64,000 bases of DNA from UBA4416 sp048498515 (GTDB lineage Bacteria > Bacteroidota > Bacteroidia > B-17B0 > Aurantibacillaceae), in contig JBEHXV010000024.1 of NCBI GenBank assembly GCA_048498515.1, positions 8,381 to 72,380 on the forward strand. The letters are read 5' to 3'. The notes under the pieces were generated by a model. That model did no database searches. It was not told the DNA's origin and worked only from the letters and a program-made list of their open reading frames with translations. This document shows, piece after piece, positions 34,848-43,044 of the stretch. Position 1 is the first letter of the stretch, and each line of letters opens with the position of its first letter. Position numbers and translations under genes: made by a program.

Positions 34848-35789
34848 ATGCAAAACTTTATCATTAATGGTCAAACCATTGCTCCCGGAGAAAACAAACA
34901 AATTGTATTAAATTCCTATGAGCTTCATACCAAAACCAAAATAGAGATTCCTGTCTTTGTTTTCAGAAGTAAAAAAGAAGGCCCTACCCTCCTCTTATCG
35001 GCGGGTATGCATGGCGAAGAAACCAATGGTATTGAGATCATCCGCAAAATTATTACACGCGACGAGATCAGGAATTTAAAATGCGGCAGCGTAATTGCCA
35101 TTCCCGTAATCAATAGCGTATCTTTTTTATTTGGCAGTCGCGAACTGCCCGATGGGCGTGATCTGAACCGTTGTTTCCCCGGAAACAAGAATGGGTCTTT
35201 CGGGAGCCGGATTGCTTACGACCTTATGAAACACATTGTACCACTCATCGATTTTGGTGTGGATTTTCATACCGGCGGAGCTAAAATCAATAACACGCCA
35301 CAAATACGTTGTGTGTTTGAGTTCCCCGACAATGTAAGCCTGGCCGAAAAATTTTCACCACCATTGATCATTGACAGCACCTATCGTGAAGGCACGTTTA
35401 GAAAAGAGGCCGCAAAGAAGAATAAAGCCATCCTGGTTTATGAAGGTGGCGAAAGTATGCGTTTTGATTATACAGCTATTAACGAAGGTGTAAACGGTTG
35501 CCTGCGGCTGATGAAGAGTTATAACATGCTTAACATTGATGTGCCTAATAACCATGGTGTCAAGATCAAAAAAGATACCTGGATTCGTGCCAACATAAGT
35601 GGCCTGTTCCATATGAATGCGTCGAACGGTGCTTACGTCAATAAGGACGACCTGTTAGGGGTTATCTGCAATCCCTTTGGTAATATCGAACATAAGATCC
35701 TTTCTACAGTCGACGGTTATGTTGTTGGCATTAACAATCAACCCGTTGTGAACCAGGGAGATGCTTTGATTCACCTGGGCATGGAATAA
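34848..35789 (+). CDS. Succinylglutamate desuccinylase/aspartoacylase family zinc hydrolase
   Basis: 313 residues. Zinc-carboxypeptidase-like core: ALLLSAGMHGEETNGIEIIR contains the H-x-x-E zinc pair, IAIPVINSVSF is the following beta strand, DLNRCFPG is the substrate-binding loop, and VDFHTGGA provides the third metal His. AstE/AspA enzymes remove acyl groups from acyl-amino acids. Encoded 3 bases after rimK; this RimB-RimK-AstE grouping occurs in other Bacteroidota and proteobacteria. A role in processing glutamylated or N-acyl peptides is inferred from context. Confidence 0.9.
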   Translation: MQNFIINGQTIAPGENKQIVLNSYELHTKTKIEIPVFVFRSKKEGPTLLLSAGMHGEETNGIEIIRKIITRDEIRNLKCGSVIAIPVINSVSFLFGSRELPDGRDLNRCFPGNKNGSFGSRIAYDLMKHIVPLIDFGVDFHTGGAKINNTPQIRCVFEFPDNVSLAEKFSPPLIIDSTYREGTFRKEAAKKNKAILVYEGGESMRFDYTAINEGVNGCLRLMKSYNMLNIDVPNNHGVKIKKDTWIRANISGLFHMNASNGAYVNKDDLLGVICNPFGNIEHKILSTVDGYVVGINNQPVVNQGDALIHLGME

Positions 35790-35828
35790 GCCTAAGTTAC
35801 GCTTTATTGGTATTCAAATTGCTTGGTA

Positions 35829-37724
35829 ATGGCACCTGTGTGTGCCAGAGTTAAAACAATATCCAATAATAGGAGCGATACAAGGCTCATTCGCCATTCT
35901 ATCCTGTTAGTCTTTGTGTTTACTCTTTTTTCATTTCATGCATATGGTCAAAAAAAAGACACGACCAACGTTAAAGATTCGTTACTATTGTACAAAAAAA
36001 TAAAACACTGGGCCTATAAACATAAGCTCACTACTTTTTTATACGATGCTGTGTTTGTAGATCCGGAACCGAAGGAATATCCAACACAGGTGGCTTCCAG
36101 GGAAGAAAAAAACGTCAATCCCTATTTAAAGTACGAAGGAAAGATCATTAAAGACATCAGGGTAACGGTATACGATCCATTTGGCCATAATGTAAATGAT
36201 ACGCTAACCCACAACATTAATGCCTCGCAGCGTTTTGGGAACAGGTTGCATATTACAACACGCAAATTTGTGGTCATCAATAAATTGCTCTTTAAAAAAA
36301 ACGACACCATCAATCCGCTCTCCTTAAGCGAAACCGAAAGGGTGTTGCGGCAAGCCGTATTTGTAAACGATGCCAGGGTTTACATTTCCGAATCGGGCAA
36401 CAAGGATAGTGTGATTGTAAATGTTATTGTTCATGATAAGTGGCCTATTACCATCCCAACACTGGTTACCGATATTTTTGTGGATGTGAAGTTCAGGAAT
36501 TACAATTTGTTTGGCGTAGGGCAGCAGTTTGAACAAAACGGACGATGGACAAGACCGGGCGAGTTTGCCTTTAACGGTTACTATGGCATTGCCAATATTG
36601 ACAACACCTATATTTCGTCTGCCTTATCATACGTAACCAATAAGGACCTGACTACTGTGGGCTTGTCCTTCGACAGGCCTTTCTTTTCGCCCTTAACACC
36701 CTGGGCCGGCGGAGCTTCAGTTTCGCACACCTGGCGCACTTACCAATATGCCGACAGTATTGTAAATGAAAGTAAAAAAATTCCCTTAAATAGTTTAAGC
36801 TTCGATCTGTGGGCTGGAAAAAGTTTTAAGCTTACCAAACTTAGCAAGGACAAAAGTTTTTTCAATCAAAGTACCAACATCATAGCAGGCACACGGTATT
36901 ACTCTACTGTATTTGTAAACCGCCCTTCAACCGATGTAGATACCAACAAAACCAATTATAACACTTATGCCGCTTTAGGCAATATTGGTTTTTCGGTGCA
37001 GAAGTATTACAAGGACCAGTTCATTTACCGCTTCGGTGCAAACGAAGATGTGCCCGAAGGACTGATCGTACAATTCATTTACGGCGGATTGAAATATGAA
37101 TTTAAAAAAGTCAGGTATTACTTAGGCACTGAGATTGCCCGGGCAAAGCATTTTAAATTTGGGTATCTGTCGGCTACCTTTTCCTACGGAATTTTTTTTA
37201 ATGAAAAAGTGCCCAATGATATTACAACCAATTACAAACTGTATTACTTCAGCAATTTATTAAAGAAAGGGCGATGGCTCTTCAGGGAGTTCATCAACTT
37301 TAACCTGGTTCATGGCGAAAATAAATTGGCCGGCGAAACCATTAATTTCAGTGGCGACGAGCTGTATGGCTTTGAAAATGGCACCTTATCAGGCAATACA
37401 AAAATGACATTGAACTCCGAAACGGTTGCCTACCTTCCTTACCAGTTGATTGGTTTTCGCTTTGCTCCCGTAGTAACCGCCGCAGTAGGCATGATTGGAA
37501 GTCCGTCGCATCAATTGCTTAAAAGTAATTTGTACCAGGCTTATACTATTGGTGTGCTGGTGAGAAATGAGAATTTGTTAAGCAGTACCTTTCAGTTTTC
37601 AATAGGAGCTTATCCTTTTTTTCCCGACAACGGAAAATTTTCCGTGAAATATAATCCCATTGCCAGCTTTACTTTAAGGGTAAGAGCCTTTGCCATTTCA
37701 AGGCCCGAATTTGTAAGCTATTAG
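35829..37724 (+). CDS. Omp85/BamA-like outer-membrane protein
   Basis: Start at ATG 35829 (upstream TTG rejected); 631 residues with an N-terminal signal segment (SILLVFVFTLFSFHAYG). A POTRA-like module lies at about 100-200 (KIIKDIRVTVYDPFGHNV ... LSETERVLRQAVFVNDARVYI), then a 16-strand barrel. Barrel landmarks include DVKFRNYNLFGVGQQFE and a terminal ASFTLRVRAFAISRPEFVSY, ending in an aromatic residue as usual. The family inserts or secretes outer-membrane and surface proteins. It follows the RimBK/AstE operon by 39 bases on the same strand; a link is not proven. Confidence 0.8.
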   Translation: MAPVCARVKTISNNRSDTRLIRHSILLVFVFTLFSFHAYGQKKDTTNVKDSLLLYKKIKHWAYKHKLTTFLYDAVFVDPEPKEYPTQVASREEKNVNPYLKYEGKIIKDIRVTVYDPFGHNVNDTLTHNINASQRFGNRLHITTRKFVVINKLLFKKNDTINPLSLSETERVLRQAVFVNDARVYISESGNKDSVIVNVIVHDKWPITIPTLVTDIFVDVKFRNYNLFGVGQQFEQNGRWTRPGEFAFNGYYGIANIDNTYISSALSYVTNKDLTTVGLSFDRPFFSPLTPWAGGASVSHTWRTYQYADSIVNESKKIPLNSLSFDLWAGKSFKLTKLSKDKSFFNQSTNIIAGTRYYSTVFVNRPSTDVDTNKTNYNTYAALGNIGFSVQKYYKDQFIYRFGANEDVPEGLIVQFIYGGLKYEFKKVRYYLGTEIARAKHFKFGYLSATFSYGIFFNEKVPNDITTNYKLYYFSNLLKKGRWLFREFINFNLVHGENKLAGETINFSGDELYGFENGTLSGNTKMTLNSETVAYLPYQLIGFRFAPVVTAAVGMIGSPSHQLLKSNLYQAYTIGVLVRNENLLSSTFQFSIGAYPFFPDNGKFSVKYNPIASFTLRVRAFAISRPEFVSY

Positions 37725-38027
37725 CCTTGTGCGGAAAATATTTCCACATATTTTTCCCCAATTTCCCCAAGTGGGGAATTTCACGCTTTTCGCAAGTATT
37801 GATTATCAGTTAATTAGGAATGGCACGCTATTAGATTATAGCATAGTACAAAAATATAACATCGAATTTGTTTTTGTTACGTTATAATAATGATTTCATC
37901 ACTATTATAATTCGGGGGAGCGTAACTTATCATAACGATGTAATCAAAATGGCGATGTTTTAATTAACATCGCCATTTTATTTTTCATTGTGTATTAGAA
38001 TAATGTAGGTTTATTTTATACATTTCG
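37725..38027. other. Noncoding stretch after the Omp85-like gene
   Basis: No reading frame is supported. It contains a small palindrome TTCCCCA/TGGGGAA (about 37763-37779) and the strong terminator at 37946-37979. AT-rich otherwise; I see no promoter or RNA gene. Confidence 0.6.
37946..37979. terminator. Strong bidirectional terminator
   Basis: AAAATGGCGATGTT (37946-37959) and AACATCGCCATTTT (37966-37979) are perfect 14-bp arms around TTAATT with A and T runs. About 220 bases past the Omp85-like gene. Confidence 0.85.
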
Positions 38028-38430
38028 TTTACTTTTTTCCTTGATAAAAAAAGTAACAAAAAAATCAAGAACAAAAACCAACCGCCATTTTTTGCGCACA
38101 AGCCTGCCCCGGAAACGGAGTAAAAAATGACGGTTCACACTTTTCGTTCACTCCCACGCGCTGCCCTAATACTATTTATTTTAAATCCATATGTTTTCTC
38201 TTTTCAGGAATTTATTTGCTGGTTTATAACTTATATTGATATATAAGCCTTTACAAAGCAGCGCGCAGGCCTGTCAAAACGCGGCGCCGGTGAGGGGTGA
38301 ATTTTAATTTTTTTAGTTGAGCCTGAAAAACCTTCAGTGTTTTTCAGCTGCGAAACTTAAAAATTAAAAGAGCGGGCTGCGATCGTTTTGACTTGTCTTT
38401 TTGTTTCTTTTTTGACTAAGAAAAAAGAAA
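38028..38430. mobile_element. Candidate non-autonomous (MITE-like) element with terminal inverted repeats and internal hairpins
   Basis: Ends are imperfect inverted repeats of about 40 bp: 38028-38069 starts TTTACTTTTTTCCTTGATAA, and 38392-38430 read on the other strand starts TTTCTTTTTTCTTAGTCAAA. They differ at about five positions plus three indels. Inside are ACCGCCATTTTTT/AAAAAATGACGGT (38081-38134) and a large hairpin at 38302-38369 (CTGAAAAAC/GTTTTTCAG core). No coding potential, no transposase. Ends are A-rich, so chance contributes to the match; a structured ncRNA element is an alternative. Confidence 0.45.
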
Positions 38431-38466
38431 TAGAAAAACATATTAATTTAAACCTAGGATTATTTT

Positions 38467-38573
38467 CGTCATTGCGAGGAGTTTTGCGGAATGAGCAAAA
38501 TGGAAAGAAGCAATCTCACACAAAGCTGGGTTTGAGATTGCTTCTCCGCCAGCCGGCGGATCGCAATGGCGCA
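38467..38573. repeat. Dispersed palindromic repeat, CGTCATTGCGA type
   Basis: Begins CGTCATTGCGAGGAG and ends CGCAATGGCG; an inner pair GCAATCTCA / TGAGATTGC and the TCCGCCAGCCGGCGGA submotif (38545-38560) are embedded. Same family as 12560-12643. It lies immediately right of the inverted-repeat element. Confidence 0.8.
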
Positions 38574-38673
38574 CAGAATATAGCTGCTTTAATAATCCTG
38601 CATTATTCTAACATAACCTTACTTTTAATTCTTTGGTTTAATATAATTTGTAATTTTATTAAAACTAAAGAGT

Positions 38674-39588
38674 TTGAAATCAAAGATTTTTTTAATCGTT
38701 TTGTTTTTTGCAGCAAGCTGCAAACTATTTTCTCAAACATGGTGTATGCCAAATACTACATGGCATTATGGCTGGTCGGGGCCCCAGGATGGCAGCCACA
38801 CAGAATTAAGTTATTTGTATGACACACTCATTGCAGGAAATAATTGTAACAAGATTTATTTTGATGATGTAGTCTGTTCAATAGGATGGGCGGCAGAATC
38901 GACCGGAAGGCTTTACACTTATACGCAAAACGGGGTAACTTACATTAAACGGTTTTCAGGAAACCAGTTTGATACCTTGTTCTGTTTTAACGCGCCTATA
39001 GGAACAAAATGGCGAAGAAGCCCTACCGTTAGCACAGACTGTTCATTATCCTATATGGAGGTTACTGATAGCGGCCATGTGGTGCTACAGGGTAAAAATA
39101 TAAAGTGGCAGCAGGTATACTATGAAACCCACTATCCCATATTTCCTACGGGTTCGGCTATCGACAGTGGATCAGATACGCTTTTTGAACGCATTGGAAG
39201 TAAAACGAATTGCTCCTTAATTATGGGGACACATTGTACATCAGATCCTTCACCTGCCAAATTAAGATGCTTTTCGGATGCGCAGCTGAATCTGACATTT
39301 TCTGCCGAAACCTGCAATTATTGTGGAACATCTGTTGGGTTAAGAGAACAGGAGGGCAAAGAGCGCTTAAAGATCTATCCTAATCCGGCTTCGTCAATCA
39401 TAAACGTATTGGGCGAACAAAGCGATCCTGAAAATTCTTTTGTCAGCATTTCTAATACCATTGGACAAACAGTCATGAATTTGCTGTACCATAAAACTAT
39501 TGATATTTCATCCTTAGCCCCAGGCTATTATATTTTGACCATACATAAGGATGGTGAAATGTTACACGCAAAGTTTTTGAAAAATTAA
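38674..39588 (+). CDS. T9SS-secreted protein of unknown function
   Basis: 304 residues with TTG start (38674), chosen because it begins exactly at a signal peptide (KSKIFLIVLFFAASCKLFSQ). The N-terminal half is rich in Trp/Tyr/Cys (QTWCMPNTTWHYGWSGPQDG) with short beta strands, no named domain. The final 70 residues are a T9SS type A sorting domain (LKIYPNPASSIINVLGEQ ... AKFLKN). Transcribed out of the noncoding repeat region. Confidence 0.78.
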   Translation: MKSKIFLIVLFFAASCKLFSQTWCMPNTTWHYGWSGPQDGSHTELSYLYDTLIAGNNCNKIYFDDVVCSIGWAAESTGRLYTYTQNGVTYIKRFSGNQFDTLFCFNAPIGTKWRRSPTVSTDCSLSYMEVTDSGHVVLQGKNIKWQQVYYETHYPIFPTGSAIDSGSDTLFERIGSKTNCSLIMGTHCTSDPSPAKLRCFSDAQLNLTFSAETCNYCGTSVGLREQEGKERLKIYPNPASSIINVLGEQSDPENSFVSISNTIGQTVMNLLYHKTIDISSLAPGYYILTIHKDGEMLHAKFLKN

Positions 39589-39603
39589 AAAACGGGCTGT
39601 TTG

Positions 39604-40215
39604 CTAAAGCAAAACAACCTTGTCCTGCAAGCCATTAGTGCTGATCCAGTTTTCAAGGGCAATTTTGAATTCAACCGATTCTTTCATCATATCTGTTCTT
39701 ACCGTAATGGCATTCTTATTATGGTTTACAAAATAGGTCAATCCATGCCGTGCTTCAATCTTCGCAATTTCTTTTGCACGGATGGTATGAATTTTATTGG
39801 TTGATAACAGCAAACGATCCCCTTCAAAGGCAATAAAACATAAATGCCTGAAATACCTCCACAAGGTTACTACAATCTCTGTAAAAGCAATTAAAAAGCA
39901 TAAGAAAGCCATATACATGATAAGGCTTCGCGAAATGTACAATACCACGCCACAGGCAATAAAAGCGATGATCTTAATAAAACGCTTGGCAATAAAACCA
40001 TCAGGGAAATAGATGAATTTTTTTGTGCCCGGTTTTGTCTGCGACAATTTATAGGCTTCAATGCAGGCAGCTAACACGTATAGTGTTCCCATACCCAAAA
40101 AAATGTATTGAACTTCTTTATAGCCAATGTTATTGGTAAATACAAACACAAGGCTTATCACAATTAAAGCGAGAAGGATGGCATTTTTAAAAAGAATGGA
40201 AAAAAGAGAATTCAT
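39604..40215 (-). CDS. Membrane protein with PH-like C-terminal domain
   Basis: 203 residues. Up to four transmembrane segments in 1-125 (NAILLALIVISLVFVFT, YIFLGMGTLYVLAACIEAY, FIKIIAFIACGVVLYI, LIMYMAFLCFLIAFTEIVV). The soluble tail FEGDRLLLSTNKIHTIRAKEIAKIE resembles bacterial PH (bPH/YcxB-like) domains. Function unknown. Convergent with the preceding gene at 15 bases. Confidence 0.7.
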   Translation of the reverse strand: MNSLFSILFKNAILLALIVISLVFVFTNNIGYKEVQYIFLGMGTLYVLAACIEAYKLSQTKPGTKKFIYFPDGFIAKRFIKIIAFIACGVVLYISRSLIMYMAFLCFLIAFTEIVVTLWRYFRHLCFIAFEGDRLLLSTNKIHTIRAKEIAKIEARHGLTYFVNHNKNAITVRTDMMKESVEFKIALENWISTNGLQDKVVLL

Positions 40216-40218
40216 TTT

Positions 40219-40273
40219 CAGTTTCTGGTTTGAAGTTTAGTGTTTCTGGTTTAAAGTTCAAGGTTTGAAGTTG
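40219..40273. repeat. Degenerate tandem repeat upstream of the 39604-40215 gene
   Basis: Three to four imperfect units of about 17-20 bases of the form GTTTCTGGTTTGAAGTT. T/G-biased strand asymmetry. It lies directly before the start codon of the minus-strand membrane protein. Confidence 0.65.
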
Positions 40274-40329
40274 TTAAGACAACCATGCAATTCCATGAAA
40301 ACCACAAACTACCTGATGTGATAATTGAT

Positions 40330-41202
40330 TTAGAATACGTGTTTTTCGGCATGATACGATGAGCGAACCAGGGCCCCGCTCTCTACATACTTAAAGCCTT
40401 TTGACAGGGCATAAACTTTCCATTTATTAAATTCATCGGGATGCACAAAACGTGCTACCGGTAAATGTTTTGGAGTTGGCTGCAAATACTGGCCAATGGT
40501 CATTACATCGCAATTTACGGCTGCCAGCTCATCAATGGTTTCTATCACTTCTTCTTCCGTTTCACCAAGGCCAACCATTAAACCGCATTTTGTTCTCACA
40601 CCGGCCTCATGCAAACGCTTCAGTACTTCCATGCTCCTGTCGTATTTAGCCTGAATGCGCACCTGCGCTGTTAAGCGGCGCACCGTTTCAATATTATGCG
40701 AAACAATATCGGGCTTTACATCAATAATGCGCTGCAGGTTTTCCCACTTGCCCGCAAAGTCCGGAATGAGGCATTCAAATTTTGTTTCAGGGCTGATTTC
40801 GCGAATGGCTTTAATGGTTTCGGCCCAGATAATAGATCCTCCATCTTTCAGGTCGTCCCTGTCAACCGATGTGATCACGCAATGTTTCACACCCATCAGT
40901 TTCACCGAATTGGCCACGCGTTTTGGTTCATCCCAATCGGCCGGTTTTGGCTTGCCGGTTGCCACCGCGCAAAATCCGCAGGAACGTGTGCATACATTTC
41001 CCAGGATCATAAACGTAGCCGTTCCTGCTCCCCAGCACTCGCCCATGTTAGGGCAATTGCCGCTTTCGCAGATGGTGTGCAATTTATGTTTGGCTACAAT
41101 GTTACGTACTTTCAGGTACTCTTCGCCAATAGGAAGTTTAACCCTTAACCAATCAGGCTTACGGGGTTTTTCAATGATGGTGTTTTCAGGAGAATTTTCC
41201 AT
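40330..41202 (-). CDS. lipA: Lipoyl synthase
   Basis: Start at ATG 41202 (MENSPENTIIEKPRKPDWL), 290 residues; an upstream ATG at 41217 would overlap the previous stop. Two iron-sulfur cluster motifs are intact: the auxiliary cluster CESGNCPNMGEC and the radical-SAM motif CTRSCGFC. Further signatures are ITSVDRDDLKDGG, DIVSHNIETV and GLGETEEEV; the C-terminal RSSYHAEKH carries the conserved Arg-Ser-Ser-Tyr. It inserts sulfur at C6 and C8 of octanoyl chains on lipoyl domains. Cytoplasmic. Confidence 0.97.
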   Translation of the reverse strand: MENSPENTIIEKPRKPDWLRVKLPIGEEYLKVRNIVAKHKLHTICESGNCPNMGECWGAGTATFMILGNVCTRSCGFCAVATGKPKPADWDEPKRVANSVKLMGVKHCVITSVDRDDLKDGGSIIWAETIKAIREISPETKFECLIPDFAGKWENLQRIIDVKPDIVSHNIETVRRLTAQVRIQAKYDRSMEVLKRLHEAGVRTKCGLMVGLGETEEEVIETIDELAAVNCDVMTIGQYLQPTPKHLPVARFVHPDEFNKWKVYALSKGFKYVESGALVRSSYHAEKHVF

Positions 41203-41207
41203 GTTCT

Positions 41208-41963
41208 TTAAAACCATTTTTTACCAAACACAAATCCAACATAAACGGTCAGTATAAAGTTTTCGGCAGGGTTATGCGCCATAATTGGCAGGCCTACCGG
41301 GTAATAATCAAATATCAATCCTGTTTCAATAGCTTTTACTTTATTGGAATAAGGCGCGTATTCGAAACTTAAATTTACTTTCGCATAAACGCCCGGGTAT
41401 ATTTTTGTTTCGGCCAGGCCATCTACAAGCGGTCCTCTTCCCGAAATACTGTCAATAGTATGCACTTCCGGGTTATAACGCACCGATTGCGGAAACTTGT
41501 TGCCGGAAGCATTTTCCCTAAATACAAGAATATACGTTGGTTTGGCAAAAGTAACATTACCACCTAAGTAATAAGATGTACGGATCTCTACCGATTTGCG
41601 ATCGGCCTTTTTAAAAATGGTGGTTTGATAGCCAACACCTACCCTGAAGAGTAAAATATTATTCAACTTGCCATACACAAAACGCTTTGAGTTATCGGCT
41701 GTGTTGGACACTTTAATTTCTTTTGGATGTTTCATGTTCAGAGCCTGCACCTCGAGTAACCGCTTGCGTGTGCCGGTAACATGCCTGGCACGCATCACAT
41801 TAATGCCAAAGCCCCGGCTGTGTGCAAAAATGCCAAACGACAGTTCGTTGCGGTATAATACGTTAGGGTCCTGGCCATTGGCTACTGCCTGTGTGGTACT
41901 TTGTGCCGAACAAAAAGCTGAAACAAATAAGAAGATAAAGGTGTATAGACTTGCCTTGAACAT
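41208..41963 (-). CDS. Hypothetical outer-membrane beta-barrel protein
   Basis: 251 residues. Signal peptide MFKASLYTFIFLFVSAFCSAQ. Strands such as NELSFGIFAHSRGFGINVMRA, ILLFRVGVGYQTTIF, YYLGGNVTFAKPTYILVF and the terminal FILTVYVGFVFGKKWF (ending in F) fit an outer-membrane barrel. Gene stop is 5 bases before the lipA start, so both may share a message from the promoter at 41971-41978. Confidence 0.75.
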   Translation of the reverse strand: MFKASLYTFIFLFVSAFCSAQSTTQAVANGQDPNVLYRNELSFGIFAHSRGFGINVMRARHVTGTRKRLLEVQALNMKHPKEIKVSNTADNSKRFVYGKLNNILLFRVGVGYQTTIFKKADRKSVEIRTSYYLGGNVTFAKPTYILVFRENASGNKFPQSVRYNPEVHTIDSISGRGPLVDGLAETKIYPGVYAKVNLSFEYAPYSNKVKAIETGLIFDYYPVGLPIMAHNPAENFILTVYVGFVFGKKWF

Positions 41964-41970
41964 TGGTAAA

Positions 41971-41978
41971 CAAAAGTA
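41971..41978 (-). promoter_or_regulatory. TAnnTTTG (-7) promoter element, TACTTTTG
   Basis: Exact match on the minus strand, eight bases before the barrel-protein ATG (41963). It forms a divergent pair with the plus-strand element at 42017. Confidence 0.55.
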
Positions 41979-42016
41979 ACTAATAATTTTTATTTAATGA
42001 TACGTATCGCTTTTAT

Positions 42017-42024
42017 TATCTTTG
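42017..42024 (+). promoter_or_regulatory. TAnnTTTG (-7) promoter element of the OsmC gene, TATCTTTG
   Basis: Exact match 15 bases before the ATG at 42040. It overlaps the TTG that would otherwise open a longer frame. Confidence 0.55.
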
Positions 42025-42039
42025 GATAAAAAACCGACC

Positions 42040-42444
42040 ATGACAAGCAAAGTAACCTACCTGGGCGAATTAAGGACCGAAGCCATCCACTTACAATCCG
42101 GTACAAAAATACATACCGATGCCCCAAAAGATAACCACGGAAAAGGCGAGGCCTTTTCGCCAACCGACCTGGTAGCCACCGCTTTGGGAAGCTGCATGAT
42201 TTCCATTATGGGCATTGTGGCTATGAAAGACGGGATTACGCCGGTTGATGGCACAACAGCCGAAGTTCTCAAGGTTATGTATCCCGACCCAAGAAGGATA
42301 GGAGAAATACACATTAAAGTAACTTTCCCAAAGGGAAATTATACCGAAAAAGAACGCAAAATATACGAACATGCGGCTCTTACCTGCCCTGTTGCCAAAA
42401 GCCTGCATCCCGATCTGAAGCAAATTATTGAATTTATCTGGTAA
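42040..42444 (+). CDS. OsmC/Ohr family peroxide-detoxifying protein
   Basis: Start at ATG 42040, 134 residues (the TTG at 42022 is part of the promoter). Both reactive Cys are present: the first in AFSPTDLVATALGSCM, the second in ALTCPVAKSLHPD. OsmC proteins reduce organic hydroperoxides by a Cys pair in a dimer. Monocistronic; transcription is followed by a hairpin shared with the convergent ytxJ gene. Confidence 0.93.
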   Translation: MTSKVTYLGELRTEAIHLQSGTKIHTDAPKDNHGKGEAFSPTDLVATALGSCMISIMGIVAMKDGITPVDGTTAEVLKVMYPDPRRIGEIHIKVTFPKGNYTEKERKIYEHAALTCPVAKSLHPDLKQIIEFIW

Positions 42445-42462
42445 AAAACCGGTTTGCCAATA

Positions 42463-42483
42463 AATCTTAATTTTTTTAAGATT
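42463..42483. terminator. Short bidirectional hairpin between osmC-like and ytxJ genes
   Basis: AATCTTAA and TTAAGATT flank TTTTT; AT-rich, so weak. It overlaps the ytxJ stop. Confidence 0.5.
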
Positions 42484-42829
42484 GGCCAATCGCCTCCAGG
42501 ATATCGGGTACCGAGATGCCGCTATGGGAATTATGGTAAAAACAGGTACCGTTCTTAATTAAGAGAACTTGGGGAGAAGCGTGCTCCACATCAAAGATCC
42601 TGGCAATTTCGTTCGAAACATCCCGGTGGGCAAGCAGGTCGAGGTACCAGGCCTGGATTTTTTCATCGTCTTTCCATTTGTTCTCCATACGGCTTAGCGC
42701 CATGGAACTGATGGAACAACGTGTGCTATGTTTAAAAATAAGAACAGTCAGCCCATCGGCCGACTGTTCCTTGGAAATATTTATAATAGCCTGTAACTGA
42801 CCAATATCAGTTAACTCATGCCAAAGCAT
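42476..42829 (-). CDS. ytxJ: Thioredoxin-like protein YtxJ (bacillithiol system family)
   Basis: 117 residues, thioredoxin fold (DUF2847). The single active-site Cys is in FKHSTRCSISSMALSRME, followed by WYLDLLAHRDVSNEIARIF and the cis-Pro strand ASPQVLLIKNG. In Firmicutes and Bacteroidota it acts in bacillithiol-dependent redox as a monothiol bacilliredoxin-like protein. This hints that the organism uses bacillithiol or a related thiol. The minus-strand gene lies just downstream of a small lipoprotein gene. Confidence 0.92.
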   Translation of the reverse strand: MLWHELTDIGQLQAIINISKEQSADGLTVLIFKHSTRCSISSMALSRMENKWKDDEKIQAWYLDLLAHRDVSNEIARIFDVEHASPQVLLIKNGTCFYHNSHSGISVPDILEAIGQS

Positions 42830-42838
42830 AGAACCAGA

Positions 42839-42970
42839 TTAAACTGATTTTTTTGTAGAAACTACTGTATTAGCCTTAGAGTATGCAGGGCATTTTTCGT
42901 GCGATTTGCATGAAGAAACTGTTGCACAAAAAGCGATTAATAGAGCAGATAATAAAGCTAATTTTTTCAT
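42839..42970 (-). CDS. 43-residue small lipoprotein
   Basis: A short frame not otherwise listed: ATG at 42970, stop TAA at 42839, 43 codons. The N-terminus MKKLALLSALLIAFCATVSSC is a signal peptide with lipobox VSSC (Cys21). The mature tail reads KSHEKCPAYSKANTVVS and then Lys-rich. A second Cys in KCPAYSK is a recurring feature of small Bacteroidota lipoproteins. A perfect TAnnTTTG element (TAAATTTG, 43003-43010) lies 32 bases upstream. Nine bases separate it from the ytxJ start, so the two may be co-transcribed. Function unknown. Confidence 0.72.
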   Translation of the reverse strand: MKKLALLSALLIAFCATVSSCKSHEKCPAYSKANTVVSTKKSV

Positions 42971-43002
42971 AATTTTCTTTTGTTTAGTAATTGATGGGAA
43001 AA

Positions 43003-43010
43003 CAAATTTA
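43003..43010 (-). promoter_or_regulatory. TAnnTTTG (-7) promoter element of the small lipoprotein gene, TAAATTTG
   Basis: Exact match on the minus strand, 32 bases before the ATG at 42970. Confidence 0.5.
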
Positions 43011-43044
43011 TAATAATTTAGCTAAGCACAAAAAAAATCTCAGC

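Noticed and set aside
37760..37781. Palindrome TTCCCCAAGTGGGGAA as a terminator
   Set aside because: Only 7-bp stem and no clear T run; kept as a minor structure.
38388..38822. 144-residue frame on the plus strand
   Set aside because: It runs through the inverted-repeat end and a palindromic repeat and into the start of the T9SS gene in another frame; composition reflects repeats, not a protein.
40655..41257. 200-residue frame opposite lipA
   Set aside because: Antisense shadow of the well-supported lipA; no domain or start context.
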